From the NCBI GenBank assembly GCA_015061365.1, contig SUWS01000009.1, positions 1 through 61,318 of the forward strand: a DNA stretch of 61,318 bases, written 5' to 3'. The translations under genes were made by a program, and so were the position numbers. Shown here in pieces: positions 8,403-16,445 of this stretch. The notes under the pieces are model-generated. The model made no database searches. It was not told the origin of the DNA and saw nothing but the letters and a program-made list of their open reading frames with translations. The stretch's first letter is position 1; the number at the start of each line of letters is the position of its first letter. The stretch comes from Lentimicrobiaceae bacterium. Lineage in GTDB: Bacteria > Bacteroidota > Bacteroidia > Bacteroidales > F082.

Positions 8403-9836
8403 ATGAAGAAGGTCTTTATCATCATATTTTTGGTTATAAGCTGTAAGTTGTCGGCAATCAATACTCCCATCGAACAAGATGATTTTTCCGTCGCGAAATC
8501 ATATTATGACAGCGCGTTTAATTGTCTGGTAAACCAAGACTTCATAGGAGCTATGCCGAAATTCATCAAGACTGCTGAACTTATTGAGAGATTGCCGGAA
8601 GATATGAGCGACGAAGAAATGCATCTCACATCAAGAGCCTATTATCAGATGGGAGAGATATTCGGAAAGACGGATATATATTCGTATGAAATTGAAACAA
8701 TGAAGAGAGCTTCATATTATCAGAAATTCAGACAAGATACATTGTGGATGTTACGCTCAAGGAGACATATAGCATCAGCATTTCAAGTTATGAGAGAATA
8801 TGATTCGGTAGATTATTATTTGAAGCAGATTGTGCCACTATCCGATTCGTCTAAATATGTTGAGGAGTATTGGCGGATGTTGCATATTATGGCTACACAA
8901 CAATACGATAAGAAAGAATATGACTCGGCTTTTATATTGCATCAAGATATTTTGGATTATAAAAATGGACATGGGCTTAATACAATAGGCGATTCGATAA
9001 GTGTTGGTATTCATTTGTTCTTTAGTCCGTACAGACATAAGTCGAAACCATATCTTCTTAAAATGTACCGTAAGATTGAGACAGACCCTAATGTGAGTAT
9101 GTATCACATTGGAGGAATAGCTTCGTTTTTATCACAATTATATGAAGAAGAAGGTAATACTGATAGTTTGATGATATGCAATAAATTGTTCGCTGAAAAT
9201 GTCCATGAGATGACAGAGGAAATATCTGATGATATGATGCTGAAATATATGTATGAGCAGTTCAAAGCAAGACGTGACAATTTTTTCAATGAATTGTTGA
9301 TGCAGAAAGAGAAGGAAAGAAACCGTAATATCGCTATAATATCTTTCGCTGTAATTTCGATAATATCAGTTGTCATTGTTATGAAGACAAGAAGGAAATC
9401 CAAGTCGGAGGAGATAAATATCGAGGATACAGCCGTCTATAATTATGAAGAAGCATGGAAAATATTTGAACAAAGCGAGATGGTGAAAAATATCAAATCC
9501 ATGTTGAAAACTGATGGCGGTGAAAAGATTTCCGTCAAGAATATAGAAGAATGTGGTATAGAAAAATTAGGCAAGACAGAATTGAAAGAACTGAAAGATT
9601 ATGCAGATAATGTCTTCGGCGGACGAATTACACGTTTGTCGGAACAGTATGCGGAACTGACTCCGTCCGACATTTATTGCTGCTGTTTTGTCCTAATGGG
9701 CTTGACGAATTCTGAAATGGCTGTCCTCTTCGGTGTGAAATATAATGCGATAAACGCACGCGTAACTAAAATTAAGAAGGTCTTCAATACCAACGAAAAT
9801 CTTCGCGACTTCGTGATAAGAAATCTCGGAGAATAA
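8403..9836 (+). CDS. TPR / transmembrane / HTH membrane-tethered regulator 2
   Basis: A 477-residue paralogue of the 6,000-7,553 protein. A signal peptide covers about 1-18. TPR-like helices follow (RLPEDMSDEEMHLTSRAYY near 64-82). One membrane span lies at about 305-327 (AIISFAVISIISVVIVM) and a short linker leads to a C-terminal HTH (LTPSDIYCCCFVLMGLTNSE ... VKYNAINARVTKIKK). The long coiled coil of regulator 1 is missing. I chose ATG 8,403 because the promoter element lies at 8,391-8,398. It is probably a membrane-bound transcription regulator with an extracytoplasmic TPR sensor. Divergent from carboxypeptidase-regulatory copy 2. Confidence 0.75.
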   Translation: MKKVFIIIFLVISCKLSAINTPIEQDDFSVAKSYYDSAFNCLVNQDFIGAMPKFIKTAELIERLPEDMSDEEMHLTSRAYYQMGEIFGKTDIYSYEIETMKRASYYQKFRQDTLWMLRSRRHIASAFQVMREYDSVDYYLKQIVPLSDSSKYVEEYWRMLHIMATQQYDKKEYDSAFILHQDILDYKNGHGLNTIGDSISVGIHLFFSPYRHKSKPYLLKMYRKIETDPNVSMYHIGGIASFLSQLYEEEGNTDSLMICNKLFAENVHEMTEEISDDMMLKYMYEQFKARRDNFFNELLMQKEKERNRNIAIISFAVISIISVVIVMKTRRKSKSEEINIEDTAVYNYEEAWKIFEQSEMVKNIKSMLKTDGGEKISVKNIEECGIEKLGKTELKELKDYADNVFGGRITRLSEQYAELTPSDIYCCCFVLMGLTNSEMAVLFGVKYNAINARVTKIKKVFNTNENLRDFVIRNLGE

Positions 9837-9881
9837 AAATGAAATCTAAAATAATCTCTTGACTTTATTTGATGGAGATTG

Positions 9882-9889
9882 TATATTTG
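9882..9889 (+). promoter_or_regulatory. Bacteroidota -7 promoter element
   Basis: TATATTTG, 28 bases before the antitoxin start, with a TTGAC about 19 bases further upstream that could serve as the -33 element. Confidence 0.6.
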
Positions 9890-9916
9890 CAAATTTGAAC
9901 TCAATAATCAAAAGAT

Positions 9917-10138
9917 ATGAAAACAATAGATTTTACATTAGGGATGTCGTTTTATGACATTAGAAATAGAGAACTGAAAAATTCTGTTATGAATGACGAA
10001 AAAGAATACATTGAAAAACAAGAAATCATTAAGGAATTAAGAGAAGTTATTTTCGAAGGTCTTGAAAGTGGCATATCTGATGATTTTAATCCTGAAACAT
10101 TTCTTGAATCCCTAAAACGGGAATATGACAATGTTTGA
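9917..10138 (+). CDS. ParD-like antitoxin
   Basis: A 73-residue acidic small protein directly upstream of, and overlapping, a ParE-type toxin gene. The central helix (EKQEIIKELREVIFEGLESG) and the tail with a PETFLESLKREYDN segment fit the toxin-wrapping part of short ParD-like antitoxins. A clear ribbon-helix-helix DNA-binding region is not obvious in the first 30 residues. Its role, by family, is to neutralise the toxin and possibly repress the pair. The assignment rests mainly on position and size. Confidence 0.65.
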   Translation: MKTIDFTLGMSFYDIRNRELKNSVMNDEKEYIEKQEIIKELREVIFEGLESGISDDFNPETFLESLKREYDNV

Positions 10139-10427
10139 CTTAATATTTTCTAAGAAGGCTGTCGATGACCTTGCTGAAATATGGAAATACACAGCTAATA
10201 AGTGGTCGATAAAACAAGCGGAGGATTATTACAGCATTATCATTTCATCATGTAGAAAGATATCTACAAATCCATTTTTATATGGAACGAAATATAATGA
10301 AATCATTGAAGGCTTGTTCGGATGCAGAATAAAGGAGCATGTCGTTTTTTATAAAATTGAAAATGATAAAATTCTTGTGATTAGAATTCTTCATGGAAGA
10401 ATGGATTTTAAGAATAATCTAGGATAA
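10131..10427 (+). CDS. RelE/ParE-family toxin
   Basis: About 98 residues from ATG 10,131; an alternative ATG at 10,125 would add two residues. The family signs are visible: FSKKAVDDLAEIWKYTANKW at the N-terminus, a middle FLYGTKYNEI segment, and the strands GCRIKEHVVFYKIENDKILVIRILHGRMD at the end (conserved Arg, His and the ILHGRMD motif). ParE proteins poison gyrase and RelE proteins cleave mRNA; sequence alone does not decide which. The start overlaps the antitoxin stop by 8 bases, so translation is probably coupled. Confidence 0.85.
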   Translation: MFDLIFSKKAVDDLAEIWKYTANKWSIKQAEDYYSIIISSCRKISTNPFLYGTKYNEIIEGLFGCRIKEHVVFYKIENDKILVIRILHGRMDFKNNLG

Positions 10428-10542
10428 TATTTTATTTCTTTTTGATGAAAATCCTTTCTTTTTAGATGAAATCAGGCTTAATTTGGGAAAAATAGTACCG
10501 AATTTGGGAAAAATTTCCCTTTTATTTTAACTGCGGAAGTCA

Positions 10543-10550
10543 TAATTTTG
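10543..10550 (+). promoter_or_regulatory. Bacteroidota -7 promoter element before an orphan tail
   Basis: TAATTTTG followed by CGG. The next intact gene starts 270 bases later; between them lie a GCTCATA-type word array (10,633-10,697) and an orphan sorting-domain end. The promoter may therefore have belonged to a gene that has been deleted. Otherwise the 10,428-10,821 gap shows only a repeated AATTTGGGAAAAA motif. Confidence 0.45.
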
Positions 10551-10723
10551 CGGTACAAATTTGAATATAAACAGACGCATAAAAACGCATAGATTATTTC
10601 CTTGCAAATGTCAAGTTGATAATTTAATTATGTAACGAGTTTTGAGTTATGAGTCTTTAATAAAGCACACTGCTCATAGCCCGTAGCTCGCAGCAAAAAA
10701 ATGTGGACAAAGTCTGTTGTTAT

Positions 10724-10801
10724 AATGCTGGAATGTATTTCATCAGTATTCAAGATGATAAAGGCAAGATTCATACAGGAAAATTATCAGTAATTAAATA
10801 A
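10724..10801 (+). pseudogene. orphan 3' end of a second T9SS sorting domain
   Basis: Twenty-five codons and a stop read NAGMYFISIQDDKGKI then HTGKLSVIK, the typical last strands of a T9SS type A domain (G-x-Y-x-I ... KLxVIK). There is no upstream coding region: a heptamer array and a promoter precede it. This tail is of a different subtype from the orphan at 3,431, so it comes from another lost gene. Confidence 0.75.
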
Positions 10802-10821
10802 TGTATAAATAAAGTTTTTTT

Positions 10822-12492
10822 ATGAAAAAGTTATTTTTAAGTTTTGTCATGCTGATGTCATGTTGCATGATGTTTTCTCAAAACGAGTTTGAATATATTT
10901 ATGATTCTGGAGAATCTAATTGGCTTAAAGTTGTTGATTTCTCAGATATTTTTGAGATGGAAAATGGTGATTATATGCTATTCGGCAGAAAATTCGGAAG
11001 TAACTATTTCGGACGTTTCTCCAATTCTGGTGAATTGTTGTCGGAAACATTAATAAATGATTCTGTTCCCGGATATTATCATTTGAATATAGATGGTGTC
11101 CCTATAATAAAAAGTAAGGATGGTGGGTTTTATGTATTTACAAACCTTAATCCCGTATTAGATACTAACGATATAAACTTTCAAGGATATTTTGAAGCTA
11201 AAATTGTCATGAAAAAATTGGATGAAAATCTTGAGGTGGTTTATTCTAAGGAAATGACAATTCCATTAGATACTACAGGTATTTGGGACGAAACAATAGA
11301 TTTATATGATTATCCTGAAATAGAAATAGGAACGGTACTTGACGAGGGTGACGGCTTTGTTATCTGTTACGAGAAATATGTAGGAGAGATATACGGACCT
11401 GATGAGCATCATGCACACGGATTTGACAGCACATTTATCATCAAAACAGACTATGATCTGAATATATTGAAAAGCGGCGGTCTTGGCCACCTAAAGTGTA
11501 ATGAGTTGAGACACAGGAATCATCTGTTGTATGATGGAGAAGATGATGAATATTTGTATTATGTCAGTGGTGAATGGAATGGACATTATAAGAATGGATT
11601 CTACCTGTATAGATTTGACTCAGATTTCAACTATATTGACGAGCATTACATGGCAAATACTGATGGTACAGGATATCATACTATACATTATCGTGATGGC
11701 GACTCCAGCACGGGTGGTATAACATTTAAGCGTACAAGTTCAAATACTACGCTTATGATGGCAGGTGCAAACTGTCATCATTTTAATGGTAATCTTCCAA
11801 TAGACAGCTATACGGCAGCGGTATGCTTGGAAATAGACGATGAGGCTAAAATGTTGGATAGTATCACATTTGCAAGAGCTGAGTCGTCTCCTGGTAATAG
11901 AACTACAGTCCCATACTATGGTTCTATAGACTGGGTGAATGAAAACAGGATATTTATAGGAACAACACCAAATTCATTTTATGCACCATTTTTGAGTGGT
12001 TATCAGTATTTTGTTATAAGGATGATTGATAAAGACCTGAATGTCTTGGACGAACTTTATTACGATTTAGGTGAGACTTCGGCATTGTGGACAACCATAC
12101 TTAAAGCCACCAATGACGGAGGCTGCATGATAGCAGGACATTTCATGGATTTAGTCAATGATCCATATACATACTATAATTACATAAAGAAATTTCCACC
12201 GGAAGCATTTCTCTCCATCGAAGAGGCTCACGCCAATGACTTGAAAGTCGCTGTCGCATATCCTAATCCAGGCGGTGATGTGATGAATATCAGAACCATG
12301 TTGAGAGATTGTAATCTTACAGTATATGACATGCAAGGAAGGATCGTTCATCAACAGGAAATAACCGATGATGTCACTTCAATAGATGCTTCAAAATGGA
12401 CAAATGGAATGTATGTTTGGAAATTAGGAATGAGGAATGAGAAGTTAGGAATGAAAGAAGTGGAGAGTGGAAAGTGGATTAAAGGTAATTGA
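10822..12492 (+). CDS. T9SS type A sorting domain-containing secreted protein
   Basis: A 556-residue relative of the 4,020-5,606 protein. The signal peptide covers about 1-20 (MMFSQ). The long beta-rich body shows no recognised catalytic motif. The sorting domain runs from about residue 470 (VAYPNPGGDVMNIRTMLRD) to ESGKWIKGN. The end of the sorting domain is encoded by repeat-like words (TTAGGAATGAGGAATGAGAA), giving the peptide KLGMRNEKLGMKEVESGKW in place of the usual short turn. Probably exported to the cell surface. It follows an orphan T9SS tail and precedes a small barrel protein. Confidence 0.8.
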   Translation: MKKLFLSFVMLMSCCMMFSQNEFEYIYDSGESNWLKVVDFSDIFEMENGDYMLFGRKFGSNYFGRFSNSGELLSETLINDSVPGYYHLNIDGVPIIKSKDGGFYVFTNLNPVLDTNDINFQGYFEAKIVMKKLDENLEVVYSKEMTIPLDTTGIWDETIDLYDYPEIEIGTVLDEGDGFVICYEKYVGEIYGPDEHHAHGFDSTFIIKTDYDLNILKSGGLGHLKCNELRHRNHLLYDGEDDEYLYYVSGEWNGHYKNGFYLYRFDSDFNYIDEHYMANTDGTGYHTIHYRDGDSSTGGITFKRTSSNTTLMMAGANCHHFNGNLPIDSYTAAVCLEIDDEAKMLDSITFARAESSPGNRTTVPYYGSIDWVNENRIFIGTTPNSFYAPFLSGYQYFVIRMIDKDLNVLDELYYDLGETSALWTTILKATNDGGCMIAGHFMDLVNDPYTYYNYIKKFPPEAFLSIEEAHANDLKVAVAYPNPGGDVMNIRTMLRDCNLTVYDMQGRIVHQQEITDDVTSIDASKWTNGMYVWKLGMRNEKLGMKEVESGKWIKGN

Positions 12493-12513
12493 AAGTTGTG
12501 ATGATTGATTTTG

Positions 12514-12521
12514 TAACTTTG
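12514..12521 (+). promoter_or_regulatory. Bacteroidota -7 promoter element
   Basis: TAACTTTG, 93 bases before the barrel gene. A 12-codon frame (12,549-12,584, MKKNLLFAETN and stop) lies in the leader and looks like the 5' end of a lost gene or an upstream reading frame. Confidence 0.5.
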
Positions 12522-12613
12522 TGAAATAAATCATAAAAGCCAATCGTTATGAAAAAGAACTTACTATTTGCTGAAACAAATTGACAAACTTAAAAAATAG
12601 AAAGGAGTAATTT

Positions 12614-13264
12614 ATGAAAAGAATGTTAATCATGACATTTCTGATTTTTCTCGTATCTACAGGAATATCGCAAGATAACAAGAAGAACAGCATCAGCCTC
12701 GGTTTTGGTTCCGTCATAAGCAACAAGATAGATTCATACAGCCCTGTGGTTGATTTAAGTTATAGAAGAAATTTGACGGATAAATTAGGATTGAATGTTG
12801 GTTACAAGTTTAAGGATTGTAGTTATGATACGGTTTACCAAGTTAATTCTGATGGGGTTATAAATACATGGAGTGATATCTATAAAGTAAATTCAACATT
12901 AGGATCTGTTTATTTAGGGCTGACGTACAATATAAAAATAGTTGGTAATATATACATTGTTCCTCAGTTTAATGTAGGACTTGGATATGCTTCTCAGACT
13001 TGTTATATACTTGATAATAAGTGGATAGGCGTTCCTTATTTGGAACGTAATCGAGGAGTGTTTGCGTATATCAATCCTTCCGTAAATGTAGAATATGACA
13101 TCAATAGGTTTAGAATATTTTGTTCATATAGTTATGATATGGCTTTTGTTAAAACAGGATTTAAAAATCCTTTCACAACTTGTGATGTCAAACCTTATGA
13201 GCGTATCAAAATGAACAATTATTTTTTAAGCGATTTGAAATTAGGTGTTGCATTTAGATTTTAA
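12614..13264 (+). CDS. small outer-membrane beta-barrel protein
   Basis: A 216-residue protein with a signal peptide (about 1-19, TGISQ) and alternating hydrophobic/polar strands throughout (SISLGFGSV, VVDLSYRRNL, SVYLGLTYNI, IYIVPQFNVGLGY), ending with an aromatic residue (VAFRF) as outer-membrane barrels do. About eight strands fit its length. A strong ribosome binding site (AAAGGAG) lies seven bases before the ATG. No close family is recognised; OmpW/OmpA-like small porins are the nearest in style. Confidence 0.7.
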   Translation: MKRMLIMTFLIFLVSTGISQDNKKNSISLGFGSVISNKIDSYSPVVDLSYRRNLTDKLGLNVGYKFKDCSYDTVYQVNSDGVINTWSDIYKVNSTLGSVYLGLTYNIKIVGNIYIVPQFNVGLGYASQTCYILDNKWIGVPYLERNRGVFAYINPSVNVEYDINRFRIFCSYSYDMAFVKTGFKNPFTTCDVKPYERIKMNNYFLSDLKLGVAFRF

Positions 13265-13319
13265 GCTTATGAAAAGAGTACAGATGGCAGGCAGACGATG
13301 ATGCGTCATCGCCATTCTT

Positions 13320-13624
13320 CCTCTGCCCCATATTTTCTTCTGTTCTTTTCTAATTTTCTTTTCAATCTTTCTTTCTTGTTGAAACGATTGTATAAACTCT
13401 GGATAGGATTTTGAATTATATTGGCTCTTCTGCATTGAGAATTTTCCGTCATAATCAGATGTCGCCCCGTAATATGATTTTTCGCTTAAGATATGGACGT
13501 CAGGAATAGGGGAGAGACTGTCGGATGAAAGCACTTTTCCTTTTAATGGGAAATATTTGTTCTGAGCGTGTAATGTCGCACTGCATAAAAATATAATCGC
13601 AGATATTAAAAGAAAGTGTCTCAT
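13320..13624 (-). pseudogene. carboxypeptidase-regulatory-like protein, broken copy 3
   Basis: The first 64 residues (signal peptide ISAIIFLCSATLHAQ, then the regulatory-like domain up to DGKFSM) match copy 1 almost exactly. The next segment jumps to the region encoding ANIIQNPIQSLYNRFNKKE of copy 1, but in a shifted frame, so about 250 bases were deleted and the C-terminus is now read out of frame. The upstream sequence (13,625-13,698) also matches the region upstream of copy 1. The open frame runs on to 13,241, overlapping the barrel gene, but the homology stops near 13,320. Confidence 0.85.
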
Positions 13625-13698
13625 TTGATAAAGTGACGAATCTTCAGAATGAACGGCATCTAAACTTTTTTATTACAAATGAAGGTAACTATATTTTT

Positions 13699-13747
13699 AA
13701 GGGGATTTCTATAAATCACTCGCAAAGCAATTTATAGAAATCCCCTT
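13699..13747. repeat. palindromic element A, full copy
   Basis: A near-perfect inverted repeat: AAGGGGATTTCTATAAAT, a 13-base loop containing CGCAAAGC, then ATTTATAGAAATCCCCTT. It lies exactly between the homology upstream of broken copy 3 and the remnant of the duplicated hypothetical gene. Other copies: 26,279-26,325, part at 5,889-5,921 and part at 50,670-50,690. Confidence 0.85.
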
Positions 13748-13794
13748 ATGAAGATACAACTGGAATAGCGTTTAAGAACATCTCACCGATATAG
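13747..13794 (+). pseudogene. remnant of a second copy of the 952-1,524 gene
   Basis: Fifteen codons read YEDTTGIAFKNISPI and a TAG, matching the end of the 190-residue protein (YEDTTGIAFKNTSPM). The rest of that copy is gone and palindromic element A stands at the break. Confidence 0.8.
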
Positions 13795-13894
13795 AGCTAA
13801 GAGCTAAGAAAAGATGAGTGGAGGTAAAGATTCGTGGAGAATATTATTGTTGATATTTTTTTTAATTGAAAAAAATCTAGAAATAATTTTTTCG

Positions 13895-13902
13895 TAATTT
13901 TG
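13895..13902 (+). promoter_or_regulatory. -7 promoter element of the efflux operon
   Basis: TAATTTTG followed by CAAAC. The transcript would carry a leader of about 180 bases before the TolC-like gene, unusually long for this window. Confidence 0.55.
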
Positions 13903-13921
13903 CAAACATAAAACCTCATCA

Positions 13922-14014
13922 ATGAACGTATCAGTAAGAATATATAAAGTTTTATTCTCGTCTCCTAAGGCTTTCCTTTGGGGCAGCGTTCATCCATTTA
14001 ACCAAATGATTTAG
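13922..14014 (+). other. possible leader reading frame upstream of the efflux operon
   Basis: A 30-codon frame (starts MNVSVRIYKVLF, ends NQMI) lies inside the leader. Within it CCTAAGG and CCTTTGG can pair as a small stem with one mismatch. Leader peptides controlling drug efflux are known in other bacteria; here it is only a possibility, and no strong ribosome binding site precedes it. Confidence 0.3.
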
Positions 14015-14088
14015 GAAACCCTAATCATCACCTTCTTGCGATAATAATCGTATAATCAACATTTTATTTATTTAAATTTTATTTCATT

Positions 14089-15405
14089 ATGAGAAAATTG
14101 TATTCTCTAGTGATGCTATTGTGCATGGCATCATCTGTTAATTTTATTAATGCACAGACTGTTGTCACGCAGCGGCTCAGCATTGAGGAGATGTTTGAAC
14201 TGGCGGAGCAGAACAACCTTCGTATCAAAGCTTCAAACACTGCTGCTATGGAAGCTCAGGAAAATGTCAAAGTTGCAGAAAACGCCTATCTTCCTTCGAT
14301 AGAGGCCTCCCTTTCTCTGTCGTATAACGGTGACGGAATTATTATGGATAGAAATTTCGGCAATGCTTTTAAGGCAGAGATACCAAGTTTCGGTAACAAC
14401 TTCTCTCTTGAGGTGTCGCAAGTAATTTACGCAGGAGGCGCTATCAGCAACAGCGTCAAGATGTCGGAACTTCATTCGCAGCTCGCTTCATTAAGTGCTG
14501 ACCAAAACAAACAGGAAGTGAGGTTTCTCATCGTTGGTAATTATTTGGAATTATGTAAGCTTGAAAATCAACTCGGTATTTTTGATAAGCATATCGAACT
14601 GACGCAGAGAGTCCTTGATGATATGCGAGTCCGTCATGAACAAGGAACGGCTCTTCACAACGATATCACTCGTTATGAGTTGAAAATGCAAAACTTGGAA
14701 TATGCGAAGACGCAAATAATAAATGCTAAACAAATTATCAACAATCAGCTGACTTTCGCTTTAGGTATTTCACAAAATACCATAATTCTGACTGATAGCA
14801 TCAGTATTGAAAATCTTATTGAGAAAGATTCTCAAAGATGGCAAGACGATGCTCAGTCGTCAGCGATACCTATCAAGATGGCTGAGAAAGCTGTTGAGAT
14901 GAGCGAATATAAAGTGAAGCTTTCTAATTCGGGGAGACTTCCTAAAATAGCTTTGTTCGCTTTCGACAATCTCAACGGTCCAGTCACAATAGAGATTCCA
15001 GCCATAGACAAAAACTTCAATTATTGGGGCGTTGGCATCGGTGTCTCATACAGCTTCGACAAACTTTATAAGTCAAATAAAAACATTAGAGCCGATAATC
15101 TTGGTGTCCAAAAGGCAAACGAGGATATGGCGGTCGTTAAAGAACAGATGCTTCTCGCCATTCAAGCAGCTTGCATAAAATACGAGGAGTCTTTCACACT
15201 CTTGGAAACGAAAGAGAAAAGTGTGGAATTGGCAAATCAAAATTATGACATCGTCAGCTATCGTTACGACAATGACTTGGCTTTGATAACAGATCTTTTA
15301 GATGCCTCGTCGCAGAAGTTAGAGGCTGAGCTTCAGGTGATAAACGCAAGAATCAACATTTTATACAATTATTACAAGCTACATTATATTTCAGGAACAC
15401 TTTAA
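14089..15405 (+). CDS. TolC-family outer-membrane efflux protein
   Basis: A 438-residue outer-membrane channel component. The signal peptide covers about 1-23 (FINAQ). Two repeated helical-barrel halves are visible, with the usual LSIEEMFELAEQNN start, VSQVIYAGGAISNSV outer-membrane loop and the SYRYDNDLALITDLLDASSQ signature near the C-terminus. It forms the trans-envelope exit duct of a tripartite pump. It is the first gene of a three-gene operon; the membrane-fusion protein starts 10 bases later and the inner-membrane transporter follows one base after that. The operon is preceded by a long leader. Confidence 0.9.
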   Translation: MRKLYSLVMLLCMASSVNFINAQTVVTQRLSIEEMFELAEQNNLRIKASNTAAMEAQENVKVAENAYLPSIEASLSLSYNGDGIIMDRNFGNAFKAEIPSFGNNFSLEVSQVIYAGGAISNSVKMSELHSQLASLSADQNKQEVRFLIVGNYLELCKLENQLGIFDKHIELTQRVLDDMRVRHEQGTALHNDITRYELKMQNLEYAKTQIINAKQIINNQLTFALGISQNTIILTDSISIENLIEKDSQRWQDDAQSSAIPIKMAEKAVEMSEYKVKLSNSGRLPKIALFAFDNLNGPVTIEIPAIDKNFNYWGVGIGVSYSFDKLYKSNKNIRADNLGVQKANEDMAVVKEQMLLAIQAACIKYEESFTLLETKEKSVELANQNYDIVSYRYDNDLALITDLLDASSQKLEAELQVINARINILYNYYKLHYISGTL

Positions 15406-15415
15406 TTTTAAAATT

Positions 15416-16444
15416 ATGAAAAAGACAAAGAAAATCATTTTAGATATTGTAATCTTTATATTATTAATTGGTGGCATCGCATGGATTGCTTCCTCGTTCT
15501 TACACTTCGGTGGCGAACATACCAATAACGCTCAGGTCAGACAAGACATAGTTCCTGTAGCAGCACGTGTGCAAGGTTTTATCAAAGATATTCGTTTCGA
15601 AGAATTTCAAGACGTTAAGAAAGGCGACACTTTGGTCATTATTGAAGATAGTGAATATAAGTTGCGTTTGGCTCAGGCGCGCGCCGATTATCAGAATGCC
15701 TTGGTGGGAAAGACTGTCATGGGAACAAGTATCGAGACCATAGAAAATAATATCGCCGTCACTGACGCGAGTATCATGGAAGTAGAGATTTTATTGAAAA
15801 ACGCAGAAGCTGATTATAATCGTTATAAGATTTTACTCGAAAATAAAGCTGTTACACAACAGCAGTTTGAAGGTGTCGAGACAAAATATGAATCGCTGAA
15901 AGCTAAATTGGAGACTATGCGTCGTCAGAGACAAAGCACTAATTTAGTTAAAGACGAACAGACACAACGTCTTGAACAAAATGACCTTCGCATAGAAGTG
16001 GCTAAGGCAGCCTTGGATTTGGCAGAGTTAAATCTCTCATATACTGTCGTTTTAGCTCCATGCGACGGAACTTTGTCGCGTAAGACTATTCAAGAAGGCG
16101 AACTTATGATGCCAGGCAAAACTCTTTTCTCTGTTATCAATAATGAAGACAAATGGATTATTGCCAATTATCGTGAGACGCAGCGCGCTAATATCGAAGT
16201 GGGTGATGTTGTTGAGATTAAAGCCGATGCTTTCCCGGAAGAGAAAATAGAGGGCAGGGTGGAAGCTATCTCTAACGCTACCGGAGCGCAGTATTCTATC
16301 TCGTCGCCAGATAATTCCACCGGTAATTTCGTAAAGGTGGAACAGCGTATTCCAGTGAAGATAGTCTTTACGGAAAATAACGATAGCGAGGTGATTTCGC
16401 AGCTTAGCTCTGGAATGAATGTAGAATGTAAAGTGTTGAATTGA
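15416..16444 (+). CDS. HlyD/EmrA-family membrane fusion protein
   Basis: A 342-residue periplasmic adaptor with one N-terminal membrane anchor (about 8-28). A split biotinyl-lipoyl domain (VPVAARVQGFI ... VLAPCDGTLSRKTIQEGE) flanks a long coiled-coil hairpin (about 80-205), and a beta-barrel domain follows (VGDVVEIKADAFPEEKIEGRV). It joins the MFS pump to the TolC channel. The stop codon and the ATG of the transporter are one base apart, so the pair is translationally coupled. The EmrA type is inferred from the MFS partner. Confidence 0.9.
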   Translation: MKKTKKIILDIVIFILLIGGIAWIASSFLHFGGEHTNNAQVRQDIVPVAARVQGFIKDIRFEEFQDVKKGDTLVIIEDSEYKLRLAQARADYQNALVGKTVMGTSIETIENNIAVTDASIMEVEILLKNAEADYNRYKILLENKAVTQQQFEGVETKYESLKAKLETMRRQRQSTNLVKDEQTQRLEQNDLRIEVAKAALDLAELNLSYTVVLAPCDGTLSRKTIQEGELMMPGKTLFSVINNEDKWIIANYRETQRANIEVGDVVEIKADAFPEEKIEGRVEAISNATGAQYSISSPDNSTGNFVKVEQRIPVKIVFTENNDSEVISQLSSGMNVECKVLN

Positions 16445-16445
16445 T

